Assembly: GCF_000732945.1 (NCBI RefSeq)
Contig: NZ_CP008944.1
Location: forward strand, 1,024,553 to 1,088,552
Length of the DNA stretch: 64,000 bases
Direction of reading: 5' to 3'
Source: Corynebacterium atypicum
GTDB lineage: Bacteria > Actinomycetota > Actinomycetes > Mycobacteriales > Mycobacteriaceae
Under the pieces are notes generated by a model. It had not been told where the DNA came from, did not search any database, and saw only the letters and a list, made by a program, of their open reading frames with translations. Positions within the stretch are counted from its first letter, which is position 1; every line of letters starts with the position of its first letter. Made by a program: the position numbers and the translations under genes. Positions 22,001 through 34,950 of the stretch are shown here, piece after piece.

Positions 22001-23074
22001 ATGAGCGCAACCCCTCATACGCCCATCACCGCCACCGAGCGCGAGGCGGTGCGCGCCGCCAACGATGCGGCCGCAGCCGTCGCCGGCACGACGAGCCCCA
22101 ACCCGCCCGTCGGCGCCGTGGTCCTCGACGCCGACGGGCGGCAGGTGGGCGTCGGCGCCACTGAACCTCCGGGTGGACGGCACGCGGAGGTCGTCGCCCT
22201 CGACGCCGCCGGTCCGGCGGCCGCCGGCGGCACCCTCGTGGTCACGCTCGAACCGTGCAATCACACCGGGCGCACCGGGCCGTGCACCCAGGCCGTGGCC
22301 ATGGCCGGGATCTCCCGGGTGGTCTACGTGCACCCCGAGCCCACCCGGCTCGCCGGGGGAGGCGCCGCGGCCCTGCGCGCCCGCGGGATCGACGTCGTCT
22401 GCGCCCAGGCCGCCGGGATCACCGCCCCGGCGCTAGCGCCCTGGCTGCGTGCGGCCGTGCTGTCTCGGCCGGCGGTCACCCTCAAGTTCGCGCAGACGCT
22501 GGACGGCTTTACCGCCGCAGCCGATGGGACGAGCAAGTGGATTACCTCGCGTGAGGCGCGCCTCGCTGTCCACGCGGACCGGGCGCGCCGGGACGCGATC
22601 GTGGTGGGAACGGGCACGGTCCTGCAGGACAACCCCCGGCTGTCCGCCCGGCGCGCCGACGGCTCGCTCTACGCGCACCAGCCGCTTCCGGTGGTGGTGG
22701 GAAGCCGCGACATCCCGGCCGGCTACTACCTGGATAGGCCCGGGGTGGCGCGCTACCCGGGCATTTCCGAGGCGCTGACTGGGCTGTGGGAACGCGGGGC
22801 GCGCGACGTCCTGGTCGAGGGCGGCGCCGGGCTTCTGGCCAGCTTCGTCGAGGCCGGAGTGGTGGACTTTATCCATGCCTACATCGCGCCGCGGCTTCTC
22901 GGCGCCGGGCTTTCCGTGCTTGCCCGCCCGGTGGTTCGTACTCTTTCCGAGGCGAAGGGGTTTTCAGTAACTGGGGTCGCCCTGTACGGCGATGACGTCC
23001 GCGTGGAGCTGGTCAATCCGGTGGACCGCGCGGAAGAGGACGGAACCCGGGCCCAGGCGCGCACGAGGCGCTGA
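22001..23074 (+). CDS. ribD: Bifunctional riboflavin deaminase/reductase RibD
   Basis: 357 residues. The N-terminal deaminase domain has the zinc motif HAEVVAL followed by LEPCNHTGRTGPC. The C-terminal reductase domain starts at TLKFAQTLDGFTAA and contains RARRDAIVVGTGTVLQDNPR and VLVEGGAGLLASF. It converts the GTP-derived pyrimidine to 5-amino-6-ribitylamino-uracil phosphate. First riboflavin gene after rpe. I see no FMN riboswitch ahead of it or of rpe. Confidence 0.96.
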   Translation: MSATPHTPITATEREAVRAANDAAAAVAGTTSPNPPVGAVVLDADGRQVGVGATEPPGGRHAEVVALDAAGPAAAGGTLVVTLEPCNHTGRTGPCTQAVAMAGISRVVYVHPEPTRLAGGGAAALRARGIDVVCAQAAGITAPALAPWLRAAVLSRPAVTLKFAQTLDGFTAAADGTSKWITSREARLAVHADRARRDAIVVGTGTVLQDNPRLSARRADGSLYAHQPLPVVVGSRDIPAGYYLDRPGVARYPGISEALTGLWERGARDVLVEGGAGLLASFVEAGVVDFIHAYIAPRLLGAGLSVLARPVVRTLSEAKGFSVTGVALYGDDVRVELVNPVDRAEEDGTRAQARTRR

Positions 23075-23108
23075 GGTAGGCACCCGGAAAAGAAAGGACG
23101 TAAGAAGT

Positions 23109-23696
23109 TTGTTTACCGGCATCGTCGAGGAGATCGGCACGGTCCGCCGCCTGGAGGACCTGGGCGCGGCCGCGCGGCTGACCGTGGGCTGCCGCACGGT
23201 CCTCGAGGGCACGCGCTTGGGCGATTCCATCGCCGTGGACGGAGTCTGCCTGACCGTCGCGGAGGCGGGCGCGGACTGGTTTACCGCGGACGTCATGCAG
23301 GAGACGTTGAATCGGACCACCCTGGGCGGGCTGCCCGATGGGGCGCCAGTCAACCTGGAGCGCGCACTGGCTGTGGGCGGGCGCCTGGGCGGCCACCTGG
23401 TCCAAGGCCACGTGGAAGGCGGCGCCGAGCTGGTCGAACGCCGCGTGGCCGAGCGTTGGGAGGTCTTGCGCTTCCAGCTGCCCGAGACGCTGGCCCGCTA
23501 CGTGGTGGAGAAAGGCTCCATCGCGGTGAGCGGGACCTCGCTGACGGTCGCTATGGTTGGGGCGGATTTTTTCGAGGTCTCGCTGATCCCCGCGACGCTT
23601 GCGGCCACCACGCTGGGGGCGCTTGAGGTGGGCGACCTGGTCAACATTGAAACCGATCTGGTGGCCAAATACGTCGAGCGGTTTACCCGCGCGTAG
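23109..23696 (+). CDS. ribE: Riboflavin synthase, alpha chain
   Basis: 195 residues from a TTG start at 23109 placed 9 bp after AAAGGA; the first residues FTGIVEEIGTV are the invariant N terminus of the family, which fixes the start. There are two tandem lumazine-binding repeats (about 1-95 and 96-195), the second beginning at VQGHVEGGAEL. It dismutates two 6,7-dimethyl-8-ribityllumazine molecules to riboflavin. Called ribC in some Corynebacterium papers. Confidence 0.95.
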   Translation: MFTGIVEEIGTVRRLEDLGAAARLTVGCRTVLEGTRLGDSIAVDGVCLTVAEAGADWFTADVMQETLNRTTLGGLPDGAPVNLERALAVGGRLGGHLVQGHVEGGAELVERRVAERWEVLRFQLPETLARYVVEKGSIAVSGTSLTVAMVGADFFEVSLIPATLAATTLGALEVGDLVNIETDLVAKYVERFTRA

Positions 23697-23750
23697 GGAT
23701 GCCGCGGGCGCTGTGCTTTCTGCCGGGCGGGCGTGACTAAGGTAGACGCC

Positions 23751-25612
<1,862 letters not shown>

Positions 25613-25656
25613 GCTAAAGAGGCGTTCGGCGAATTGGAGTAGACGAGGTAGATGAC

Positions 25657-26196
25657 GTGAACGATGCCCCGAAGGCCCGCGACGCGGCGGGCTTAAGCGA
25701 TGAAGAACTCAGCTACTACAACGCGCTGGACCCGTTGGCGGCCACCTCTGATAAGCCGTGGGAATTCGAGGTGCGCTCGCCCACGATGAAGCGCGTGGGC
25801 GTCGCCTGGGTGATCATCGTCATGGCCGTGCACATTTTTATGGCGCTTGTCGTCGGCGTGGGCGATACCGGCGCGGCGGTGACCACCATAGATAAGTGGG
25901 CGTTCATCGGCATCGGCGTGATCATCAGCGTGGTGACGTTCGTGGGCCTGACTCGGCCCCGGGTGCGCGCGAATTCCGACGGCGTGGAGGTAAGGAACTT
26001 CATCGGCACCCGGTTTTATCCCTGGACCGTGATCTACGGGCTGTCTTTCCCGCGCGGTTCCAAGATGGCGCGCCTGGAGCTGCCGAAATTTGAATTCGTG
26101 CCGATGTGGGCGCTGATGTCCACTGACCGCGCGACCATCGTCGAGGACGTGGAGCGCTTCCGCGACCTCGAGGCGAAGTACATGCCGAAGGAGTAG
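25657..26196 (+). CDS. PH domain-containing membrane protein
   Basis: 179 residues from a GTG. A hydrophilic N terminus is followed by two membrane segments, roughly residues 48-70 ([20 protein letters not shown]) and 81-102 ([19 protein letters not shown]). A bacterial PH-like domain follows, with [19 protein letters not shown]. This gene sits between ribH and uvrC in Corynebacterium and Mycobacterium alike; its function is not known. uvrC begins 2 bp after the stop. Confidence 0.8.
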   Translation: MNDAPKARDAAGLSDEELSYYNALDPLAATSDKPWEFEVRSPTMKRVGVAWVIIVMAVHIFMALVVGVGDTGAAVTTIDKWAFIGIGVIISVVTFVGLTRPRVRANSDGVEVRNFIGTRFYPWTVIYGLSFPRGSKMARLELPKFEFVPMWALMSTDRATIVEDVERFRDLEAKYMPKE

Positions 26197-26198
26197 CG

Positions 26199-28280
26199 GT
26201 GGCTGATCCCGCTACGTATCGTCCCGCCCCTGGCACCATTCCCACCGAGCCGGGGGTTTACCGTTTCCGCGACGCCGACGGTCGCGTGATCTACGTGGGC
26301 AAGGCGAAGAACCTGCGCGCCCGGTTGTCGAACTATTTCCAGGACATCACGCAGCTGCACCCGCGGACCCGGCAGATGGTGCTTTCCGCCGCTGGCGTGA
26401 CCTGGACCGTGGTGGCCAGCGAGGTCGAGGCGCTGCAGCTGGAATACACCTGGATCAAAAAGTACGACCCGCGGTTCAACGTCATGTACCGCGACGATAA
26501 GACCTACCCGATGCTTGCGGTGAGCTACGGCGAGCGCTTCCCGCGGGCCTTTTTCTACCGGGGGCCGCGGCGGCGCGGGGTGCGCTACTTCGGGCCTTAC
26601 TCGCACGCTTGGGCGGTGCGGGAGACCCTCGAGTTGCTCACCCGGATCTACCCCATGCGCACCTGTTCTAAGGGGGTGTTCAACCGGCACGAGCAGCTCG
26701 GCCGACCGTGCCTTCTGGGCTACATTGACAAGTGCTGCGCGCCGTGCGTGGGTAAGGTCAGCGAGGAAGAGCACCGGGCCATTACTGATGGCTTCTGTGC
26801 CTTCATGAGCGGGCACACCGACCGGGTGCGCCGGAAGCTTGCCGCCGAGATGGCCGAGGCGAGCGAGAACTTGGAATTCGAGCGGGCGGCGCGGCTGCGC
26901 GATGACCTCGGGGCCATCGACAAGCTCATGGAGCGCCAGACGGTGGTGCTTGGCGACGCCACGGACGCCGACTTCGTGGCCTTCGCCAGCGATGAGCTGG
27001 AGGCAGCGGTGCAGATCTTCCACATCCGCGGCGGTCGCGTGCGCGGCCAGCGTGGCTGGGTCGTAGAAAAGGCCGGTGACCAGGCCGGTGATACCGGGCC
27101 GGTGGCTGAAGGCGAGCAGGACCCGGCGCTGCCGAACCTCATCCAGAACTTCCTGATCCAGTTCTATGGGGATGCCGTCGAACGCGCCGAGCAACAGGCC
27201 CGCGAGGACGCGCGCCTGATTGAACGCCGCGGGGTAGACCAGCTCTCGCACAGCGAGTCGCGGCGCCCTGCGGCGACGCGGCCGGGCGCGGCGATTCCTC
27301 GGCTGATCGTGGTCCAGCAGGACCCGGAGCAACCCGAGGAGACGGCCGAGGCGCTGCGCCAGCTGCGCGGCGGCCCCGTGGAGCTCCGGGTGCCCCAGCG
27401 AGGGGACAAGAAGGCGTTGCTGGAGACGGTCGAGCGCAACGCCCGCGAGGCGCTGCGCCAGCACAAGCTCAAACGGGTCGGCGACCTCACCGCCCGCTCG
27501 GCGGCGATTCAGGATATCCAGGAAGCCCTTGGCATGGCCGAGTCGCCGCTGCGTATCGAGTGCACTGACATCTCGCACCTGCAGGGCACCGACGTGGTCG
27601 CCTCTCTGGTGGTCTTCGAAGATGGTCTGCCCAAGAAGTCTGACTACCGCCGCTACCGGATCAAGGACGCCGCCGGGGACGGCAAGAGCGACGACGTCGG
27701 TTCGATCGCAGAAGTCACCCGCCGTCGCTTCATCCGCCACCGCACGGACAAGCGGGCGGTGCCCGAGGCCGAGGAGTTCGACGGTTCGAGTTTCGCTGAG
27801 GAGACCGCGGACGCCGGCGAGATGTCTACCGATAACAAGCGTTTCGCCTACCCGCCGCAACTGTTCATCGTCGACGGCGGTGCTCCGCAGGTTGCCGCGG
27901 CCCAACGGGTCTTCGACGAGTTGGGTGTCCACGACGTCACGCTGGCCGGTCTGGCTAAGCGGCTTGAGGAACTCCGGCTGCCGGGGGAGGACGAGCCGGT
28001 CATCTTGCCGCGCAACTCGCAGGGCCTGTTCTTGCTCCAGCAGATTCGCGATGAAGCCCACCGTTTTGCCATCACCTATCAGCGCCAGCAGCGCTCCAAA
28101 CGGATGCGGCGCAGCGAGCTGGACTCGGTGCCCGGGCTGGGCCCGGCGCGGCGCACGGAGCTGGTCAAGCACTTCGGATCGCTGAAGAAGCTGAAGGAGG
28201 CCTCGGCCGAACAGATCGCTGAGGTGAAGGGTTTCGGGCCCAAACTCGCGCGCAGCGTCTTCGATAGCCTGCACCCTTAA
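26199..28280 (+). CDS. uvrC: Excinuclease ABC subunit C
   Basis: 693 residues. The GIY-YIG nuclease domain is at the N terminus ([20 protein letters not shown], about 19-38) and makes the 3' incision. A UVR domain near 205-240 binds UvrB, and an RNase H-like nuclease domain ([20 protein letters not shown]) makes the 5' incision. The helix-hairpin-helix region [19 protein letters not shown] is at the end. The RNase H-like part holds a 15-20 residue acidic insertion (around 535-550). GTG start two bases after the preceding gene. Confidence 0.97.
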   Translation: MADPATYRPAPGTIPTEPGVYRFRDADGRVIYVGKAKNLRARLSNYFQDITQLHPRTRQMVLSAAGVTWTVVASEVEALQLEYTWIKKYDPRFNVMYRDDKTYPMLAVSYGERFPRAFFYRGPRRRGVRYFGPYSHAWAVRETLELLTRIYPMRTCSKGVFNRHEQLGRPCLLGYIDKCCAPCVGKVSEEEHRAITDGFCAFMSGHTDRVRRKLAAEMAEASENLEFERAARLRDDLGAIDKLMERQTVVLGDATDADFVAFASDELEAAVQIFHIRGGRVRGQRGWVVEKAGDQAGDTGPVAEGEQDPALPNLIQNFLIQFYGDAVERAEQQAREDARLIERRGVDQLSHSESRRPAATRPGAAIPRLIVVQQDPEQPEETAEALRQLRGGPVELRVPQRGDKKALLETVERNAREALRQHKLKRVGDLTARSAAIQDIQEALGMAESPLRIECTDISHLQGTDVVASLVVFEDGLPKKSDYRRYRIKDAAGDGKSDDVGSIAEVTRRRFIRHRTDKRAVPEAEEFDGSSFAEETADAGEMSTDNKRFAYPPQLFIVDGGAPQVAAAQRVFDELGVHDVTLAGLAKRLEELRLPGEDEPVILPRNSQGLFLLQQIRDEAHRFAITYQRQQRSKRMRRSELDSVPGLGPARRTELVKHFGSLKKLKEASAEQIAEVKGFGPKLARSVFDSLHP

Positions 28281-28301
28281 CCGCGTCGGTATTCAGTTGC
28301 C

Positions 28302-28307
28302 TACGAT
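28302..28307 (+). promoter_or_regulatory. -10 element for a leaderless rapZ transcript
   Basis: TACGAT ends 7 bases before the ATG at 28315. No Shine-Dalgarno sequence precedes that ATG, which supports leaderless initiation and this start over the upstream TTG. Confidence 0.5.
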
Positions 28308-28314
28308 GGTGGGC

Positions 28315-29208
28315 ATGAGCACGGTACACCACGAGGCCCTTGGGCATCTGCTCGCGCCGCCCCTCTTGATCACCGGGATGTCCGGCGCGGGGCTATCGAC
28401 GGCGGCCAAAGTCTTTGAAGATCGCGGGTGGTTCGTCGCCCACAATTTGCCGCCGCAGTTGATGCTCGAACTCGTCGAGATGTGCCGGGCGGACACCTCG
28501 CCGGTGCGCCACCTCGCGATCGTCACCGACGTGCGCGCCCGGATGTTCCCCGGCTCGATGATGGAGACGCTGGCTACCTTGCGCGATCGGGGAGTGGCCC
28601 CCACGATCCTCTTTTTGGACGCGCGTAAGGACGCGCTGATGAAGCGCTTCGATTCGGTGCGCCGCACGCACCCCCTCCAAGGCGGGGACACGCTCTCTCA
28701 GGGCATCGACCGGGAGCGGGAGATGCTCGGAGATATCAAAGAGGACGCCGACATTTCGATCGAGACCTCGGACCTTTCCGTGCACGACCTGCGGCGGCGC
28801 ATCGAAGGCGCCTTCGGCGACTCGGTGGCGCAGGATGCGCACGTGACGGTGCAGTCCTTCGGCTTCAAGCACGGCGCGCCGCGCGACTCCGATCTGACCG
28901 TCGACGTGCGCTTCTTGCCCAACCCCTTCTGGGTTCCGGAGTTGCGCGATCAACGCGGTGTAGACCGCCCGGTAGCGGACTTTGTGCTCTCTCAGCCGCA
29001 GGCGCAGGAGTTTATTGATAACTTCCTGACGATGTTCAATTCCATGCAGGCGGGCTTTCGCCATGAGGGCAAGAACTCCCTTACTATTTCTATCGGCTGC
29101 ACTGGCGGGCACCACCGTTCTGTCGCGATCGCCGAGGAAGTAGGGCGGCGGCTGCGAGACCAAGGTGGCCTGTCAGTTAACGTCATCCACCGTGATATCG
29201 CGCGCTAG
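28315..29208 (+). CDS. rapZ: RapZ/YvcJ family nucleotide-binding protein
   Basis: 297 residues from the ATG at 28315. The P-loop region reads [10 protein letters not shown] (21-30): the lysine of GxxGxGKS is Leu here, in line with the weak P-loops of actinobacterial homologues. The C-terminal part has [16 protein letters not shown] and [19 protein letters not shown]. In E. coli the family binds small RNAs controlling GlmS; in Gram-positives it is less understood. It forms the conserved rapZ-yvcK-whiA cluster. Confidence 0.92.
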   Translation: MSTVHHEALGHLLAPPLLITGMSGAGLSTAAKVFEDRGWFVAHNLPPQLMLELVEMCRADTSPVRHLAIVTDVRARMFPGSMMETLATLRDRGVAPTILFLDARKDALMKRFDSVRRTHPLQGGDTLSQGIDREREMLGDIKEDADISIETSDLSVHDLRRRIEGAFGDSVAQDAHVTVQSFGFKHGAPRDSDLTVDVRFLPNPFWVPELRDQRGVDRPVADFVLSQPQAQEFIDNFLTMFNSMQAGFRHEGKNSLTISIGCTGGHHRSVAIAEEVGRRLRDQGGLSVNVIHRDIAR

Positions 29209-29231
29209 GCGCGGCCTTAAGAAAGTTGTAC

Positions 29232-30305
29232 ATGTTCGGCACATCCTCTTTTTCTGCGGGCACGTCCGGGCCCGCGATCGTCGCCCTGGGCGGCGGGCAT
29301 GGCCTCTACCAAACGCTCAAGGCGGCCCGGCTATGTGAGCCGTCGAGTGTGACCGCCGTCGTCACCGTCGCAGACGACGGCGGCTCTTCTGGGCGCATTC
29401 GCCGCGAGCTCGGCATCGTCCCGCCAGGCGACCTGCGGATGGCGCTCGCGGCGCTGGCCGGCCCGGGGTCAGGCGCGCGGGGGGATCGCGAGTTCCTCAG
29501 CGCGGAGCTTTTGCAGCACCGCTTCGGCGGGCACGGAGCGCTCGCCGGCCACGCGGTGGGAAACCTGCTCCTTTCCGGGCTGATTGAGCTCAGCGGTGAC
29601 GTCCAAGCCGCGCTTGATACGGTGGCGGGGCTGACCGGATCGTGCGGGCGGGTGGTCGCCGTGTGCACGCAGCCTCTCGACATCGCCGCCGATGTCGCGG
29701 GCCTCGACGAGGATCCGCGCGTGATGCGCGAGGTGCGCGGGCAGGTCGCCGTCGCTTCGACCCCGGGCTCGGTGCGGCGCGTCCGCCTGGTGCCCAGCGA
29801 CGTTCCGGCCGCGGAGCCGGCGCTTTCCGCCATCGCCGCGGCCGACCTCGTCACGTTGGGACCGGGCTCGTGGTTTTCCAGCGTCATCCCGCACCTGTTG
29901 GTTAAGGGGGTAGTGGAGGCGCTCAACCAGTCCCCGGCGCGGAAAGTGGTGGTGCTGAACCTGTCCGCGGAGCCGGGGGAGACGCAGGGTTTCTCCCTGG
30001 AACGCCACATTCACGTGATGGCCCAGCAGGCCCCGGATCTGCACGTCGACCAGATTCTGGTCGATGCGGCCTCGATCCCGGTTGCCTCGGAGAGGTCCTA
30101 CTTGCAGCGTGCGGCGCGGCGGCTCGGCGCGGTGGTTGACTTTGTCGACGTGCGCGCGACGACCGCAGACGGCGGCCCGCTCAATGTGCACGACCCTGAG
30201 CGCCTCGCGCGCGCACTCATGGCGAGTAATGCCGCCCGCCCGGTGGAGTCGGCCAGGGGAGAGCGCGCAGCCAGATTCGGCACGGCGGATAAGGGGAGCC
30301 TGTGA
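29232..30305 (+). CDS. yvcK: YvcK/CofD-like gluconeogenesis factor
   Basis: 357 residues from the ATG at 29232 (a TTG two codons earlier is an alternative; the ribosome binding site is weak, AAGAAAG). The Rossmann-like N terminus is VALGGGHGLYQTLKAARL, then TVADDGGSSGRIRRELGIVP and GHAVGNLLLSGL. In Bacillus and Mycobacterium homologues bind UDP-GlcNAc and affect growth on gluconeogenic carbon sources and cell-wall precursor synthesis. Its stop overlaps the whiA GTG. Confidence 0.93.
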   Translation: MFGTSSFSAGTSGPAIVALGGGHGLYQTLKAARLCEPSSVTAVVTVADDGGSSGRIRRELGIVPPGDLRMALAALAGPGSGARGDREFLSAELLQHRFGGHGALAGHAVGNLLLSGLIELSGDVQAALDTVAGLTGSCGRVVAVCTQPLDIAADVAGLDEDPRVMREVRGQVAVASTPGSVRRVRLVPSDVPAAEPALSAIAAADLVTLGPGSWFSSVIPHLLVKGVVEALNQSPARKVVVLNLSAEPGETQGFSLERHIHVMAQQAPDLHVDQILVDAASIPVASERSYLQRAARRLGAVVDFVDVRATTADGGPLNVHDPERLARALMASNAARPVESARGERAARFGTADKGSL

Positions 30306-31279
30306 CCAAGACCTTGTCGCACCAGGTAAAGGACGAACTCGTCGGCGTCGAGATGCGGGCGCGCTCCGCGCAGGTAGCCGAGGTGGCGGCGATGCTGCGG
30401 GTGGCCGGGCAGATGACGCAGCACGGCCTGCGGGTTGTCTACGAGGTGGAGTTGGACCACGCCGGGGCTGCCCGCCGACTGGCCCGTACGATCACCGAGC
30501 TTTTCGAGGTGCCCGCCGAGGTGCACGAGGCCCCCGCGGGCGCTGACAAGCCGGACCGCTACCGAGTGCTCGTCGAGCGCGGGCTGGCCGAGGTAATCCG
30601 CCGCTGCGGTCTGGTGACTCGCTCCGGGACGGAGGTTGTGGGGCTGCCGCCGCAGTTGATCGCGGGGACCGTGAGCGATAAGGAGGCCGCGTGGCGCGGC
30701 GCTTTTCTGGCCGCCGGCGTGCTCGCAGATCCCGGGCGGGCGGCCACGCTGGAGGCTGAGTGTCCGCGCCCGGAGGTCGCCTTGGCCCTCGTGGGGTGTG
30801 CGCGCCAGCTCGGTGCGTCGGCGAAGACCCGCGAGTCGCGCGGAGTCGAGCGGGTGGTGGTCCGCGACGCGGAGGCCATCGGGGCGCTGCTGACCCGGAT
30901 GGGTGCGCAGCGTATGAGGCTGAAGTGGGACGTCGCCCGACAGGAGTACGAGCGTCAGGCGCCCACCGGGAGGTTGGCCAACTTCGACGACGCGAATTTG
31001 CGCCGCTCTGCCCGGGCCGCCGTCGCCGCCGCGCTTCGCGTCGAGCGCGCGATGGAGATTCTTGGCGATGATGTACCAGAGCACCTTGCGGACGCGGGCC
31101 AGCTGCGCGTGCGCTACCAGCAGGCTTCCCTGGAGGAGCTGGGCAAGCTGGCGGATCCGTCGATGACCAAGGACGCGATTGCCGGGCGGATTCGCCGGCT
31201 CTTGTCGACGGCAGACAAGCGCGCCGCGGAGCTGGGCGTCCCGGATACCTTGGCCGCGGTGCCGCCGGAGGGGAACTGA
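30302..31279 (+). CDS. whiA: DNA-binding protein WhiA
   Basis: 325 residues from a GTG overlapping the yvcK stop. The LAGLIDADG-like N-terminal domain (SDKEAAWRGAFLAAGVLADP) and the C-terminal helix-turn-helix (YQQASLEELGKLADPSMTKD then AGRIRRLL) match WhiA. In Streptomyces it works with WhiB to control sporulation division genes; in non-sporulating corynebacteria it is thought to act in growth and division. Last gene of its cluster. Confidence 0.95.
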   Translation: MTKTLSHQVKDELVGVEMRARSAQVAEVAAMLRVAGQMTQHGLRVVYEVELDHAGAARRLARTITELFEVPAEVHEAPAGADKPDRYRVLVERGLAEVIRRCGLVTRSGTEVVGLPPQLIAGTVSDKEAAWRGAFLAAGVLADPGRAATLEAECPRPEVALALVGCARQLGASAKTRESRGVERVVVRDAEAIGALLTRMGAQRMRLKWDVARQEYERQAPTGRLANFDDANLRRSARAAVAAALRVERAMEILGDDVPEHLADAGQLRVRYQQASLEELGKLADPSMTKDAIAGRIRRLLSTADKRAAELGVPDTLAAVPPEGN

Positions 31280-31302
31280 CTTCTCGCTGGCGCGGCGCAC
31301 GA

Positions 31303-31318
31303 AGTGATAAATATCACC
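31303..31318. promoter_or_regulatory. GlxR (CRP-type) binding site candidate
   Basis: AGTGA-TAAATA-TCACC fits the GTGA-N6-TCAC core of the GlxR consensus TGTGA-N6-TCACA; the inner sequence GTGATAAATATCAC is a near-perfect palindrome. It is about 240 bp before the gap promoter, in the same intergenic region. GlxR is a cAMP-responsive global regulator of carbon metabolism in corynebacteria. Confidence 0.5.
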
Positions 31319-31548
31319 CGTTAGTTCCCGCGGCCGATGGGTGAGAGCGGGCGGCCAATCGTGGCCCCCGTTCGGGGGCTAAAACCGGCCAGGGCGGGCC
31401 AATGTGAGCGTCAACCGGAGATCTGCCGGCGGTTCGCGGAGGATCGGTGGGCTGCGCGCCGCCCCGAATGTGCCCGAATAGTTCCGCTATTTTTTAGCTG
31501 TGCCCGATTTTCTGTGTTTATGTGCGTGCGGAGCCGGCGTTCGGGCGG

Positions 31549-31554
31549 TAGACT
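31549..31554 (+). promoter_or_regulatory. -10 element of gap
   Basis: TAGACT in GGCGGTAGACTGTCGC, giving a leader of about 70 nt to the gap GTG. The -35 region is not recognisable. Confidence 0.5.
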
Positions 31555-31582
31555 GTCGCAGTGTGAGGAACGGCGCGGCTAG

Positions 31583-32626
<1,044 letters not shown>

Positions 32627-32635
32627 ATCCGGCCA

Positions 32636-32663
32636 CACGGCTCGCCGCAACCGGCGGGCCGTG
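32636..32663 (+). repeat. Stem-loop directly after gap
   Basis: A 12-bp stem (32636-32647 with 32652-32663, one T-G pair) with loop CAAC starts 9 bp after the gap stop. There is no T-run, so it is more likely a 3'-end stabiliser or processing hairpin than a terminator. Confidence 0.5.
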
Positions 32664-32694
32664 ACGACCCTGGTCGGTACGCACCGACCGCACC

Positions 32695-32761
32695 AAGCGG
32701 CCTCGCTGCGGCGGACAGCGGCACTCGCCGCTCGATATCCGCCCGTACCGAGGCCGCTTTT
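32695..32761 (+). terminator. Nested hairpin with T-run between gap and pgk (possible attenuator)
   Basis: Outer stem AAGCGGCCTCG (32695-32705) pairs perfectly with 32749-32759. Inside, GGCGGA (32710-32715) pairs with TCCGCC (32738-32743), and AGCGGC (32717-32722) with GCCGCT (32727-32732). TTTT ends the outer arm. It may end part of gap transcripts, so that gap mRNA exceeds pgk mRNA. Confidence 0.5.
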
Positions 32762-32810
32762 GGCATATTCGGCCAGCGGCACTTACCCGCGAAGCAGGAG
32801 GAGACAACTG

Positions 32811-34025
32811 ATGAGCATTAAAACGATTGACGATCTCTTGGCGGAGGGCGTCCAGGGCCGCCACGTCCTGGTCCGCAGCGACTTTAACGTGCCGCTCAAC
32901 GAGGCGGGCGAGATTACTGACGCCGGGCGGATCACCGCGTCGCTGCCGACCCTCAAGGCACTCGTGGCTGGCGGCGCCAAGGTGATCGTTATGGCGCACC
33001 TGGGCCGACCCAAGGGCGAAGTTAACCCTAAGTACACGCTGGCCCCTGTCGCCGAGGCCCTCAGCGAGGAGTTGGGCACCTACGTCGCGCTCGCCGGCGA
33101 CGTCGTGGGCGAGGACGCCCACGAGCGCGCCAACGGGCTGAGCGACGGCGAGATCGTCTTGCTCGAGAACGTGCGCTTTGACCCGCGCGAGACGTCGAAG
33201 GATGAGGCCGAGCGTGGCGAGTTCGCCGACCAGCTCGTCGCGCTCGCTGCCGATAACGGCGCGTTCGTCTCCGACGGCTTTGGCGTGGTGCACCGCGCCC
33301 AGGCCTCGGTCTTTGACGTGGCGAAGCGCCTGCCCGCCTACGCCGGCTACCTCGTGAACAAGGAGGTGTCGGTGCTGGCGAAGGTTGCCGAGTCTCCGGC
33401 GAAGCCCTACGCGGTGGTCCTCGGCGGCTCGAAGGTCTCCGATAAGCTCGGCGTGATCGAGGCGCTGGCCGGAAAAGCCGATTACCTCATCATCGGCGGC
33501 GGGATGTGCTATACCTTCCTCAAGGCTCAGGGCTTCGACGTGCAGAAGTCTCTGCTGCAAGAAGAGATGGTGGATACCTGCAAGGAGCTCTTGGAGCGCT
33601 ACGGTGACAAGATCGTGCTTCCGGTCGATCTGATCGCCGCGACCGAATTCGATCGCGAGGCGGAAAACAAGGTCGTCGAGCTGGACGGCATCCCCGCCGG
33701 ATGGATGTCTCTGGACATCGGGCCGAAATCCGTCGAGCACTTTGCAGAAAAGCTCGCCGAGGCGAAGACCATCTTCTGGAACGGTCCGATGGGCGTGTTC
33801 GAGTTCCCGGCCTTCGCCCAGGGCACCGAGGGCGTTGCGCGGGGCATCATCAAGGCGACCGAAAACGGCGCCTTCAGCGTGGTGGGCGGCGGCGATTCCG
33901 CGGCGTCCGTGCGGGTGCTCGGCCTTGACGAAGACGGATTTAGCCACATTTCGACGGGTGGCGGGGCCTCGCTGGAGTTCCTCGAAGGCAAGACGCTGCC
34001 CGGCGTGGCGGTGCTGGAGCGCTAA
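32811..34025 (+). CDS. pgk: Phosphoglycerate kinase
   Basis: 404 residues from the ATG at 32811 preceded by AGGAGGAGAC. Motifs are [13 protein letters not shown] near the N terminus, [11 protein letters not shown], the hinge, [14 protein letters not shown], and the nucleotide site GGGDSAASV. It makes ATP from 1,3-bisphosphoglycerate. It is 184 bp from gap, a gap filled by two hairpins, and 47 bp from tpiA. Confidence 0.97.
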   Translation: MSIKTIDDLLAEGVQGRHVLVRSDFNVPLNEAGEITDAGRITASLPTLKALVAGGAKVIVMAHLGRPKGEVNPKYTLAPVAEALSEELGTYVALAGDVVGEDAHERANGLSDGEIVLLENVRFDPRETSKDEAERGEFADQLVALAADNGAFVSDGFGVVHRAQASVFDVAKRLPAYAGYLVNKEVSVLAKVAESPAKPYAVVLGGSKVSDKLGVIEALAGKADYLIIGGGMCYTFLKAQGFDVQKSLLQEEMVDTCKELLERYGDKIVLPVDLIAATEFDREAENKVVELDGIPAGWMSLDIGPKSVEHFAEKLAEAKTIFWNGPMGVFEFPAFAQGTEGVARGIIKATENGAFSVVGGGDSAASVRVLGLDEDGFSHISTGGGASLEFLEGKTLPGVAVLER

Positions 34026-34072
34026 CGGCGCACGGCAGGCAACACACATCGAATAGAAAGGTCCACCCCGAT

Positions 34073-34858
34073 ATGGCACGCACCCCGCTCATTGCAGGCA
34101 ATTGGAAGATGAACCTCAACCACCTTGAGGCCATCACCGTGCTACAGAAGTTCGCGTTCGCGCTTCCCAAGGAATACTACGAGAAGATCGACGTGGCGTT
34201 TACCGTCCCGTTCACCGATCTGCGCAGCGTACAGACCCTCGTAGAAGGCGACAAGCTGCAGTTCACCTTCGGTGCGCAGGACGTGTCTGCGCACGAGTCC
34301 GGCGCCTATACCGGTGAAATCTCGGCCGGAATGCTCGCGAAAATGAGCTGCACTTGGGTGGTGGTGGGCCACTCGGAGCGCCGGGAATATCACGGCGAGA
34401 CCAACGCCGACGTCGCGGCGAAGGCCGCGGCGGCCTTGGCAGCCGGCATCAAACCGATCGTCTGTGTGGGTGAATCGCTCGAGGTGCGCGAGTCCGGGAA
34501 GCACGTGGAGTTCGTAGTCGATCAGGCCCGGGAATCACTGGCGGGCCTGTCCTCGGAGCAGCTTTCGAACACGGTGCTCGCCTACGAGCCGGTCTGGGCG
34601 ATCGGCACCGGGAAGGTCGCGTCGGCCGCCGACGCCCAGGAGGTCTGCCAGGCTCTGCGCAACCTGGTTCGCGAGCTTGCCAGCGACGAGGTCGCAGTGG
34701 GCTTCCGCATTCTTTACGGAGGCTCGGTCAAGGCCGATTCGGTAACGGAGCTGATCAGCGAGCCTGACGTCGATGGCGGCCTGGTCGGCGGCGCCTCGCT
34801 CGATGGCGAAGCCTTCGCGCAGCTCGCCGCTAACGCGGCCCAGGCTGTGGCGAGCTAG
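34073..34858 (+). CDS. tpiA: Triosephosphate isomerase
   Basis: 261 residues. GNWKMNLN carries the catalytic Lys, [14 protein letters not shown] the catalytic His, and [15 protein letters not shown] the catalytic Glu and mobile loop. It interconverts DHAP and glyceraldehyde 3-phosphate. In C. glutamicum and C. diphtheriae ppc follows; here secG is the next gene, 92 bp on. Confidence 0.97.
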   Translation: MARTPLIAGNWKMNLNHLEAITVLQKFAFALPKEYYEKIDVAFTVPFTDLRSVQTLVEGDKLQFTFGAQDVSAHESGAYTGEISAGMLAKMSCTWVVVGHSERREYHGETNADVAAKAAAALAAGIKPIVCVGESLEVRESGKHVEFVVDQARESLAGLSSEQLSNTVLAYEPVWAIGTGKVASAADAQEVCQALRNLVRELASDEVAVGFRILYGGSVKADSVTELISEPDVDGGLVGGASLDGEAFAQLAANAAQAVAS

Positions 34859-34950
34859 CCGCATCGGCCAGGCGCGGGCCGCGGGGCGGCCAAAGATGGT
34901 GTAAAGTGTGACGAGTTGTAATAGATGGCTGTCAAGGGAGATTAGCTTCA

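Noticed and set aside
26034..28274. 746-codon open frame on the strand opposite uvrC
   Set aside because: A shadow of GC-rich codon bias; uvrC on the plus strand has full family motifs and the antisense product has no recognisable domain.
31337..31582. 81-codon ORF in the whiA-gap region
   Set aside because: It runs over the gap promoter, has Arg/Cys-rich random composition and no ribosome binding site.
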